NCBI GenBank assembly: GCA_963820795.1
Contig: CAWGBJ010000015.1
Location: forward strand, 124,001 to 188,000
Reading direction: 5' to 3'
Source of the DNA: Roseiarcus sp963820795
Lineage (GTDB): Bacteria; Pseudomonadota; Alphaproteobacteria; Rhizobiales; Beijerinckiaceae
Length of the DNA: 64,000 nucleotides
How positions within the stretch are numbered: the first letter of the stretch is position 1; every line of letters begins with the position of its first letter. The notes under the pieces are model-generated. The model was given only the letters and a program-made list of their open reading frames with translations. It was not told the origin of the DNA and did not search any database. This document shows positions 1-6,472 of this stretch, one piece after another. The position numbers and the translations under genes were made by a program.

Positions 1-529
1 GCACGGCGCCCGCCTGATGGGAGGCCCAGATCGAGGCGGCGGCCGCGGCAAAGCGGAGCAGCCGGGCGGCGGGATGGAATTCGACGCGCGCCGCCATGAG
101 CGCAGCCGGCGCCCGCGACGCCAGATCGGCGACGCTCAGGACCCCCGCCTCTTCGGCGTGATAGGCCTCGACCCAGGCGTTCTCGAGCCGCGCTACGTCC
201 GCCAGATACGGGACGCCGAACGCCGCCGCCGCGTCCTCGAGGAAATCAGGAAAGTCGTCGCCGTAGGCGATCATCACCGGCGAGCGCGGCTTCCGCTCGC
301 GCGCGAAACGCCGCGCCACGCTCCTGAACCCCTCCTCGCCGAGAATGCGTTGCGTCACGGGATAACGCGCCTCGAGCGCGCCGATGAGCCCGACCGCGAT
401 ATTGTTGCGATAGACCGAGAAGCGGCGGAGGTCTGGCGTTTCGAAGCGCCCATGCACGCCGGGCGGCGGCGGTCGGGTCGGGTCCCGGAGAGCCGCGGCG
501 AATTCGCCGATCGTGGCCTCAAACGGCAT
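1..529 (-). CDS. bufC: BufC/HvfC-type (DUF2063) putative DNA-binding-domain protein, partial at window edge
   Basis: The 3' end lies outside the window; 176 residues are visible. Reading from the ATG at 529, the protein has the DUF2063 pattern: a motif FSVYRNNI near residue 41, then a LEARYPV stretch, a segment FARERKPRSPVMIAYGDDF, and PYLADVARLENAW with EAYHAEEA. In the BufABC/HvfABC systems this protein is the partner of the DUF692 (MNIO) enzyme that modifies cysteine-rich bufferin peptides. The start overlaps the 3' end of bufB by 11 bases, so the two are translationally coupled. This gene did not show up as a long open frame because it is cut by the edge. Family assignment is firm; function here is inferred. 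Confidence 0.85.
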   Translation of the reverse strand, partial: MPFEATIGEFAAALRDPTRPPPPGVHGRFETPDLRRFSVYRNNIAVGLIGALEARYPVTQRILGEEGFRSVARRFARERKPRSPVMIAYGDDFPDFLEDAAAAFGVPYLADVARLENAWVEAYHAEEAGVLSVADLASRAPAALMAARVEFHPAARLLRFAAAAASIWASHQAGAV

Positions 530-1397
530 CGGCTCGCTCCTGCGGAGCGCGATCCGCTTCGGCCATGGCCCGGCCGGCACGCTCGGCTTCGGCAAAGAGC
601 GCCGGCCATGCCGGCACGTCGTTGTCCCATTCGACCAGCGTCGGGACCGGCCCGCAGCGCCGGATCGCCTCGGCATAGAGCGCCAAGACGGCGTCGCGGA
701 CGGGGGAATTGTGCGCGTCGATCAGGAGCGGCAGGTCGGCGTCGTCGGCATCCTCGGCGTAGCCTGCAAGATGGATTTCGCCGACCGCCGCCATCGGGAA
801 ATCGGCGAGATAGCGATGCGGATCGCGCCCGTGGTTGGTCGCGCTGACGAAGACGTTGTTGACGTCGAGCAGAAGGCCGCATCCGGTCCGCCGGACGACC
901 TCGGCGAGAAACTCGGTTTCTTCGATGGTGGTTTCGGCGAAGGCGACGTAGGTGGACGGGTTTTCGAGCAGGATCGTCCGGCTGAGCGCGCTCTGCGTCT
1001 CATCGATATGCTGACAGACCCGGACCAGCGTCTCGTCGTCGTACGGCAGGGGCAGGAGATCGTTGAAGAACGCGCCCGCGTGCGTCGACCAGGCGAGGTG
1101 CTCGGAAACCATCGCCGGCTGGTAGCGCGCGGCCACCCCGGCGAGGCGGGCGAGATGGGCGCGATCGAGCGGCTCGGGCGAGCCGATGGAGAGTCCGACC
1201 CCGTGCAGGGAGAGCGGATAGTCCCGGCGGATCGCGGCGAGCCGTCGGTGCGGCGGCCCGCCGGCGCCCATGTAGTTCTCCGCGTGGACCTCAAAAAAGC
1301 CGAGCCCCGGTCGGGAGTCGACGATGGCGTCGAAATGCTCGGCCTTGAAACCGACGCCGACGCCGGCGGCGATACGGCTCGAGTGGAATGTCGACAT
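519..1397 (-). CDS. bufB: DUF692 multinuclear non-haem iron enzyme (MNIO), BufB type
   Basis: A 292-residue DUF692/MNIO protein with a TIM-barrel fold. Metal-binding signatures are visible in order: LHGVGLSIG, SEHLAW, LLENPS, LLLDVNNVFVSATNHG, GEIHLAGY, DAHNSPV and LVEWDND. In characterised relatives (MbnB, BufB, TglH) the iron cluster oxidises peptide cysteines; BufB with BufC makes copper-binding bufferins. I chose the ATG at 1397 because GAGAG lies just upstream; an ATG at 1421 is possible but has no better ribosome site. It is divergent from an ECF sigma gene and has a matching sigma promoter upstream. No bufA peptide gene lies between the promoter and bufB, which is unusual; it may be elsewhere. 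Confidence 0.88.
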   Translation of the reverse strand: MSTFHSSRIAAGVGVGFKAEHFDAIVDSRPGLGFFEVHAENYMGAGGPPHRRLAAIRRDYPLSLHGVGLSIGSPEPLDRAHLARLAGVAARYQPAMVSEHLAWSTHAGAFFNDLLPLPYDDETLVRVCQHIDETQSALSRTILLENPSTYVAFAETTIEETEFLAEVVRRTGCGLLLDVNNVFVSATNHGRDPHRYLADFPMAAVGEIHLAGYAEDADDADLPLLIDAHNSPVRDAVLALYAEAIRRCGPVPTLVEWDNDVPAWPALFAEAERAGRAMAEADRAPQERADAV

Positions 1398-1429
1398 GTA
1401 ACGCTCTCTCGGGTCGCCCATTGCCGCAG

Positions 1430-1458
1430 TCTTCGCGATCGACGGAGGGCGTGTTACA
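1430..1458 (-). promoter_or_regulatory. Candidate ECF (SigF-type) promoter of bufBC
   Basis: On the minus strand TGTAAC (1458-1453) is followed after 17 bases by CGAAGA (1435-1430), about 33 bases upstream of the bufB start. The same pair of elements stands in front of the divergent sigma gene. It fits the GTAAC/CGAA type known for Caulobacter SigF. Assignment to the neighbouring sigma factor is inference. Confidence 0.6.
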
Positions 1459-1510
1459 GGGAATGGGTCGCGTCATCCGCGTTCACGGCCAAATAAAAAG
1501 CCTATGGGCC

Positions 1511-1538
1511 TGTAACGCCAGCCGAAACGGAACGAAAT
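1511..1538 (+). promoter_or_regulatory. Candidate autoregulatory ECF promoter of the sigma factor gene
   Basis: TGTAAC (1511-1516) and CGAAAT (1533-1538) are separated by 16 bases, matching the element on the opposite strand at 1430-1458. Transcription would begin within a few bases of the ATG at 1543, so either the message is leaderless or translation starts at the in-frame ATG at 1591. Confidence 0.6.
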
Positions 1539-1542
1539 CCGT

Positions 1543-2112
1543 ATGAGCGCCCTGCCGTCCGAAGGCCTTCCGGACGATCCCTGGTCGAAGATGATGAGGG
1601 CCGCGATGGCGGGCGACGAGGGCGTTTACCGGCGGCTCCTGGAGGATATCAGTCGTGCTGTCCGGGCGATGGCGCGGGGGGCGTTTCAGCGCGCCCGGCT
1701 GGGCGACGCCGATGTCGAGGATGCGGTGCAGGAGACGTTGTTGGCGATCCATCTCAAGCGGCACACTTGGGATTCGGGCCAGAAGCTCGGGCCTTGGGTG
1801 AAGGCGATCGCTCGCCACAAAATCATCGACGCGATGCGTCGCCGCGGGGCGCGACGGATCGAGCCGATCGAGGATTTTCAGGATTTTCTCGCAGCGCCCG
1901 AGCAAGAGGACCCGCACGCGCTCAGCGATGCGAAGAAGCTCCTGCAAACGCTGTCGGCTCGCCAGCGCGACATCGTCCAGTCGATCTCGCTGGACGGGCA
2001 GTCGATCGCGGCGACGGCGGCGCGCCTGGCGATGAGCGAGGTCGCCGTCCGCGTCGCGCTTCATCGGGCGCTGAAATCGCTCGCCGCGGCGTGGCGGAGA
2101 TCGATTTCGTGA
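1543..2112 (+). CDS. ECF-family RNA polymerase sigma factor (SigF-like)
   Basis: A 189-residue group IV sigma factor. Region 2 runs over roughly residues 20-90 with DVEDAVQETLLAIH and WVKAIARHKIIDAMRRRG; region 4 lies at about 130-185 with ARQRDIVQSISLDG and a helix-turn-helix ending VAVRVALHRALKSL. It would direct RNA polymerase to TGTAAC/CGAA promoters, two of which flank this intergenic region. The stop overlaps the GTG start of the anti-sigma gene (GTGA), so the pair is coupled. Divergence from bufBC mirrors the SigF-NrsF control of bufferin genes known in Caulobacter. The N-terminus is uncertain: the promoter sits so close that the ATG at 1591 could be used instead. Confidence 0.9.
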   Translation: MSALPSEGLPDDPWSKMMRAAMAGDEGVYRRLLEDISRAVRAMARGAFQRARLGDADVEDAVQETLLAIHLKRHTWDSGQKLGPWVKAIARHKIIDAMRRRGARRIEPIEDFQDFLAAPEQEDPHALSDAKKLLQTLSARQRDIVQSISLDGQSIAATAARLAMSEVAVRVALHRALKSLAAAWRRSIS

Positions 2113-2747
2113 GGACCTCCGAGCTCATCGACGCGCTCGCTGCCGACCCCGTCGCCGAACCGGTCGACATGGGCCGACGGTTCGCCGGCGCGCTGGCGCT
2201 CGGCCTCGTCGGCAGCCTGGCGCTCTATGCGCTGTTCGTCGGGCCGCGGCCGGATATCGCCGCCGCCCTTGGGACGGTGCGCTTCAACCTCAAGTTCGCC
2301 GATGCGCTGGCGCTCGCCCTGCCGTCCCTCCTGCTGTTCGTCCGGCTCGAGCGGCCTGACGCCAAGCCGGGAGCGCTGGCGCTCTGGCTCTTCGCGCCGC
2401 TCGTCCTACTCGCCGCCGCCGTGGCGGTCGAGCTCATCGTCGTGCCGCAGGACGAATGGATGGCGCGCCTCGTCGGGCACAACATGCGCTACTGCACGAC
2501 GATGATTCCGATGATGGCCGCCCCGATCCTGGTTGCGCTCATCGCGGCGATGCGCGCCGGCGCGCCGCAGCATCCGGGCTGGACGGGCGCCCTCGCCGGC
2601 GCGGCTGCGGCGGGGATCGCCTCGTTCCTCTATGCGACCCACTGCCCGGACGATTCGCCTCTCTTCGTCGCGACCTGGTATCCGATCGCGACTCTCGTCT
2701 GCGCGGGGGCGGGGGCGCTGCTCGGCCGGCGGTTCCTCGCCTGGTGA
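2109..2747 (+). CDS. nrsF: NrsF-type membrane anti-sigma factor (DUF1109)
   Basis: A 212-residue inner-membrane protein with about six hydrophobic helices and a short cytoplasmic N-terminus (RTSELIDALAADP) typical of NrsF/DUF1109. Start is the GTG at 2109, which overlaps the sigma-factor stop; a GTG at 2091 is less likely. Two cysteines, at residues 129 (MRYCTTM) and 179 (ATHCPDD), match in position the pair that is essential in Caulobacter NrsF, where the protein holds SigF inactive until metal or redox stress. Its location directly behind the sigma gene supports the same role. The stress signal in this organism is not visible in sequence. Confidence 0.88.
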   Translation: MRTSELIDALAADPVAEPVDMGRRFAGALALGLVGSLALYALFVGPRPDIAAALGTVRFNLKFADALALALPSLLLFVRLERPDAKPGALALWLFAPLVLLAAAVAVELIVVPQDEWMARLVGHNMRYCTTMIPMMAAPILVALIAAMRAGAPQHPGWTGALAGAAAAGIASFLYATHCPDDSPLFVATWYPIATLVCAGAGALLGRRFLAW

Positions 2748-2756
2748 GGCTTCCGC

Positions 2757-3458
2757 CTACTTCTTCACCAGCGGGTCGAGGACGGCCTTCAGCTGGTCGA
2801 ACGTCAATTCGCCGCCGTAGACCTTGCCGGCGATGACGAAGGTCGGCGTGCCGCTCACAGGGACTTCACTGGCGGCGCGCTTGGTGATCGCCACGATCCC
2901 GTCGGCAAGCTTCTGATTGTTGAGGCACTCCTTGGCCTTCTCGGCGGTCATCCCGGTCGGCCGCATCGCCACGGTCATCGGTTCCAACGGCTTGTCGCTG
3001 AAGGCCCATTTGTCCTGTTCGGCGAACAGGAGTTCGATCGCCGCGAAGGTCTTGTCGTCGCCGAGGCAGCGCGCCAGCATGAAGGCTGCTACGTCGGCGG
3101 TGTTGCGGGCGAATTCGCGGAAAATGAAGCGCACCTTTCCGGTGTCGATATATTGCGCCTTGAGCTGCGGAAAGGTCTCCTTCGAGAAGGCGGCGCAATG
3201 CGGACAGGTGAGCGAGCCGTATTCGATCATCGGCACGCCCGATGGGTCGCCCATCGCCAGTTCCGGCAGCGGCCCGGGCTGCATCAGCTTCGCCATGTCG
3301 ACAGTGCCGTCCGGCTGCGGGGCCGATGCGGCGAGAGCGTTCGTGGCGGCTAAAGCCAGGGCGCAAAAGAAGGCGACGCCGGCGAGGCGCCGAAGGGATG
3401 CGAGGACCAAGGGGAAGGCTCCCTGCAATTGGAGGAAAAGACCGCCGACATTGCCCAT
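2757..3458 (-). CDS. DsbA-family periplasmic thiol:disulfide oxidoreductase
   Basis: A secreted thioredoxin-fold protein with the active site CPHC in the context YGSLTCPHCAAFSKET, a helical insertion, and the cis-proline loop VSGTPTFVIAGKVYGG near the C-terminus. This is the Com1/BdbD-like DsbA group that oxidises cysteines in exported proteins. The ATG at 3458 gives 233 residues but lacks a ribosome site; a TTG at 3410 preceded by GGGAG (3423-3419) gives a cleaner signal peptide (hydrophobic core AGVAFFCALALAAT, then ALA-A) and may be the true start. It is convergent with nrsF and divergent from the aldo/keto reductase. A DsbB-like partner is encoded at 21.2 kb. Confidence 0.88.
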   Translation of the reverse strand: MGNVGGLFLQLQGAFPLVLASLRRLAGVAFFCALALAATNALAASAPQPDGTVDMAKLMQPGPLPELAMGDPSGVPMIEYGSLTCPHCAAFSKETFPQLKAQYIDTGKVRFIFREFARNTADVAAFMLARCLGDDKTFAAIELLFAEQDKWAFSDKPLEPMTVAMRPTGMTAEKAKECLNNQKLADGIVAITKRAASEVPVSGTPTFVIAGKVYGGELTFDQLKAVLDPLVKK

Positions 3459-3577
3459 AAACCCGGCGAAGCGGCAAGTCTGTTCCCTCCGGCGCCGCTG
3501 TTTCGAGGCGGGGCGGCGCTTGGCGCTCCGCGTCCGACATGTTAGCCCCCGGGGACTTGCGAAAAAGGAGCGCGCCA

Positions 3578-4633
3578 ATGGAATACCGGCAGTTGGGCAA
3601 TTCGGGCCTGATGGTTTCGGTCCTGACGATGGGCACGATGACCTTCGGCGGCAAAGGGAACTTCGCCAAGGTCGGCAACGTCTCGCTCGACGAGGTGCGT
3701 CGGCTGATCGACATCGTCGCCGACGCGGGCGTGAACCTGATCGACACCGCCAACGTCTATTCCGGCGGCCGCTCGGAAGAGATGCTCGGCGAGGCGATGC
3801 CGACCCGCAAGCCCGGCATGCTGATCGCGACCAAGGCGCGCTTTGCGATGGGCGAGGGGCCGAACGATCGCGGCCTGTCGCGCTGGCATCTGATCCGCGA
3901 ATGCGAAGCGAGCCTGAAGCGCCTGCGCACCGACGTCATCGACCTCTATCAGGTTCATCAGTGGGACGGCCTCACCCCGCTCGAAGAGACGATGGAGGCC
4001 CTGGACTCGCTCGTGCGCGCCGGCAAGGTGCGCTACATCGGCTGCTCCAATTATTCCGGTTGGCACATCATGAAGGCGATGGAAGTCGCGCGGCGCGAGC
4101 ATCGCGTCCCCTTCGTCTCCGAGCAGATCCATTACACGTTGCAGGCGCGCGACGCCGAATATGAGCTTCTGCCGATCGCGGTCGACCAGAAGCTCGGCGT
4201 CCTGGTATGGAGTCCGCTCGCCGGCGGTCTGCTGTCCGGCAAGCATCGCCGCAACAAGGCGGCCCCCGAAGGCTCGCGTCAGTTCGCCGGCTGGACCGAG
4301 CCGCCGGTGCGCGACGAGAACGCGCTTTGGGCGATCGTCGACGAACTCGTGGCGATTGGGGACGCGCGCAGCGTCTCGGCGGCGCAGATCGCGCTGGCCT
4401 GGCTTCTGGGGCGGCCGGCCGTGACGTCGCTCGTTATCGGCGGCCGCACCGAGGCGCAGTTCCGCGACAACCTCGCCTCGGTCAACGTCAAGCTGACCGA
4501 CGACGAACGCGCGCGTCTCGACAAGGTGAGCCAGCCACCGCTGATCTACCCCTACTGGCATCAATCCTGGTCGGCGAAGGACCGCTTCGGCCCCGCCGAC
4601 CTTGTCCTGCACAGGCCGTTTCTGAAGGGATAG
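3578..4633 (+). CDS. Aldo/keto reductase
   Basis: A 351-residue NADPH-dependent aldo/keto reductase. The catalytic tetrad can be seen: Asp and Tyr in LIDTANVYSGGRSEE, Lys in IATKARF and His in LYQVHQWDG. The C-terminal half carries the cofactor-binding stretch SVSAAQIALAWLLGRPAVTS and VIGGRTEAQ. The start at 3578 has a strong AAAGGAG ribosome site at 3563-3570. It stands alone between the divergent DsbA-like gene and a repeat-containing gap. Physiological substrate cannot be told from sequence; the family reduces aldehydes and ketones and sometimes acts on NADP-linked sugars or toxins. Confidence 0.92.
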   Translation: MEYRQLGNSGLMVSVLTMGTMTFGGKGNFAKVGNVSLDEVRRLIDIVADAGVNLIDTANVYSGGRSEEMLGEAMPTRKPGMLIATKARFAMGEGPNDRGLSRWHLIRECEASLKRLRTDVIDLYQVHQWDGLTPLEETMEALDSLVRAGKVRYIGCSNYSGWHIMKAMEVARREHRVPFVSEQIHYTLQARDAEYELLPIAVDQKLGVLVWSPLAGGLLSGKHRRNKAAPEGSRQFAGWTEPPVRDENALWAIVDELVAIGDARSVSAAQIALAWLLGRPAVTSLVIGGRTEAQFRDNLASVNVKLTDDERARLDKVSQPPLIYPYWHQSWSAKDRFGPADLVLHRPFLKG

Positions 4634-5026
4634 ACGCTTGTCCTTGCCTTCACCCGACCCCTTTCCCGCGAACGGACCGCATGCGGGAGAAGGTGGAGCG
4701 TCGCGCCGGACGAGGGGTCGCCGTCGCGGCGCCGGCATTAGGCGGACAAGCGATTGGTGCAAGTTGTGTTACCGACGAGGCAGCGCGCTTTGCCCGCGCA
4801 CCCGTAGGTTGCGCAGAGGGCCAAATTTCGCGGTTTTTAAGCGTTGCGCGGCTGTGGGCCGCGAATTGGGCCGTGCGTAACGGGTTTTCGCACGGTCTGC
4901 TTGAGTTTCAAATATGCGGCGGGCTGACGAAGCGGCAAAAAGAATGCACGTATTCGACATCTCCGACCGCCGCCTCGCTTGACCCCGCTCCCGCTGCGCG
5001 CCACCTTTCGCCAAGGAGGAAGTGTC
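4634..5026. other. Intergenic region with a palindromic repeat
   Basis: About 390 bases with no convincing gene. The first 90 bases hold one copy of the dispersed palindromic repeat described separately; the rest (to about 4990) is less GC-rich and shows no gene-like reading frame. The ribosome site AAGGAGG of the next gene is at 5013-5019. Confidence 0.6.
4646..4720. repeat. Dispersed palindromic repeat, copy 1
   Basis: Contains the family core GGGAGAAGGTGG followed by a GCCGGAcGAGGGG-like block, with a complementary CTTCACCCGACCCC block on the left, so the unit can fold. Related copies occur at about 34.8, 36.5, 37.7 and 37.8 kb. It lies between two genes, as REP-like elements usually do. 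Confidence 0.6.
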
Positions 5027-5815
5027 ATGGACCGGATGCGGGGCAAAGCGGCGATCGTCACCGGCGCCGCCAGCGGGATCGGACGGGCGAGCGTCATCGC
5101 CTTCGCACACGAAGGCGCGAAGGTGCTCGCGGTCGACCGCGCCCGGGAGGGGCTCGACGAGACGATCGGGCTGGTCGAGAGCGAGGGCCGGATGGCGCTC
5201 GCACATGTTGCCGACGCCGGCGACGAGGCGGCGGTCAAGGCCATGGTCGCGCGGGCTCTCGAGACCTTCGGGGCGATCGACGCGATCTACGCCAACGCTG
5301 GAATCAGCGGCGGCTTGACGCCGCTCTTCGAACAGACGGTCGAGCTTTGGACCGAGGTGCTACGCATCAACCTGATCGGGCCGTTCCTCGCCATCAAGCA
5401 CGGCGCGCCGCCGATGGTGGCGCGCGGCCGCGGCTCGATCGTGCTGACGGCGTCGGTCGCGGCGCTGCGCGCCAATGCGGGAAGCGCCCCCTACGGCGCG
5501 AGCAAGGCGGGGGTGGTGAGCCTGGCGCAGAGCGCCGCCAATTCGCTCGCCGGCACGGGCGTCAGGGTCAACGCCATCTGCCCCGGCCTGATCGAGACCG
5601 GGATGACGAAGCCGATTTTCGACCGGGCGCGCGAGCGCGGCACGGACCGCAAGATCGGGCAGCTCAATCCGCTCCTCAGGGCGGGCCGGCCTGAGGAAAT
5701 CGCCGCGATGGCGCTCTTCCTGGCGAGCGACGAGAGCTCCTACGTCAACGGCCAGGCCTTCCCCGTCGACGGCGGGCTCTCCAGCAGCCTCCCGTTCGCC
5801 GGGCCGCGAGCATGA
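5027..5815 (+). CDS. SDR-family oxidoreductase
   Basis: A 262-residue classical short-chain dehydrogenase/reductase. The cofactor motif TGAASGIG is at residues 12-19, followed by NAGI, the catalytic Ser in VLTASVAAL and the YGASKAG catalytic Tyr/Lys pair; the C-terminal segment VNGQAFPVDGG is typical. The ATG at 5027 has AAGGAGG at 5013-5019. It would oxidise or reduce an alcohol/ketone with NAD(P)(H). Neighbours do not point to a pathway, so the substrate is unknown. Confidence 0.92.
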   Translation: MDRMRGKAAIVTGAASGIGRASVIAFAHEGAKVLAVDRAREGLDETIGLVESEGRMALAHVADAGDEAAVKAMVARALETFGAIDAIYANAGISGGLTPLFEQTVELWTEVLRINLIGPFLAIKHGAPPMVARGRGSIVLTASVAALRANAGSAPYGASKAGVVSLAQSAANSLAGTGVRVNAICPGLIETGMTKPIFDRARERGTDRKIGQLNPLLRAGRPEEIAAMALFLASDESSYVNGQAFPVDGGLSSSLPFAGPRA

Positions 5816-5986
5816 TCTGATCTGGGCGAGCCCGGGGCGGCTGAGGGTTCGGAGGATGTTGCAGCCGTGCTTCTCGCGGTTGAAACGATGGGATCCGAGC
5901 GTGGCGAAAGATTTTGAGTGCGCTGGACGGTGCCGGGGTTCGCGCGCCGAGGCGATCCAACATTTTCTTGTCAAGCCCAGCATTTT

Positions 5987-6001
5987 GTTCTATGTTTGTT
6001 C
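5987..6001. promoter_or_regulatory. Candidate LexA (SOS) box GTTC-N7-GTTC
   Basis: GTTC at 5987-5990 and GTTC at 5998-6001 with seven bases between them match the direct-repeat operator of alphaproteobacterial LexA. No gene starts within a normal distance on either strand, so this box appears orphaned. Chance occurrence of an eight-base pattern is possible. Confidence 0.4.
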
Positions 6002-6189
6002 TACACACCGCAGTGGAGAACGCCCTTTGTCCGGAGCCATCGAATTTGACCCGACCAACCGACGCGACGGCTCTTCGAAGCGCGGCGGGGCGCCGAAGGA
6101 AACCGAACCCACGAACCGCGGCGAACGGCTGCATCGTCAGTCCTTTCCCCGCAGCTCCCAAGCCGAAAATACGCGCTAAACAATGGATT

Positions 6190-6256
6190 GGTTTTTTTGT
6201 CTGCCATTCGCCCGTAATCCTCTGATAAGTCCCAAATCCGGGTAAGAAATTGCAAT
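6190..6256 (-). repeat. Diverged repeat pair, copy A
   Basis: On the minus strand this stretch reads ATTGCAATT, CGGATT, ACTTATCA, CGGGC and CAAAAAAAC at nearly the same spacing as the plus-strand segment 34928-34992. Upstream of the core both copies have runs of CTTCAA and TTCC. Function unknown; it could be a mobile-element end, an RNA gene or an integration remnant. Confidence 0.5.
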
Positions 6257-6472
6257 CTTTGGCAGGAAATTGAAGGCCGTTTGCAAGCCGTTGGCAGCAA
6301 TCTGAAGCTTTTCGAAGCTTCCTGAAAGAAACAGACACGGCGTGCCGCTCGCGGCGAACGACAGGCGTATAATGTACGACGACAAGGCCGCTTTTCTAGG
6401 AGTCGCAAGACATTCCACGTTCGCCAGTCGCGCCGGAGGTCGTGTCGCGCCTTCGGCAGCCGCGGCCCAGCC

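Larger units (their letters stand above)
5816..6472. other. Intergenic region with a LexA-like box and a diverged repeat, no gene seen
   Basis: About 650 bases. Reading frames here lack protein-like composition. It holds a GTTC-N7-GTTC box at 5987-6001 and one copy of a repeat (6190-6256) that has a partner at 34928-34992. The base composition from about 6180 to 6340 is richer in A/T than the genes around it. It may be the scar of a lost gene. Confidence 0.5.
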
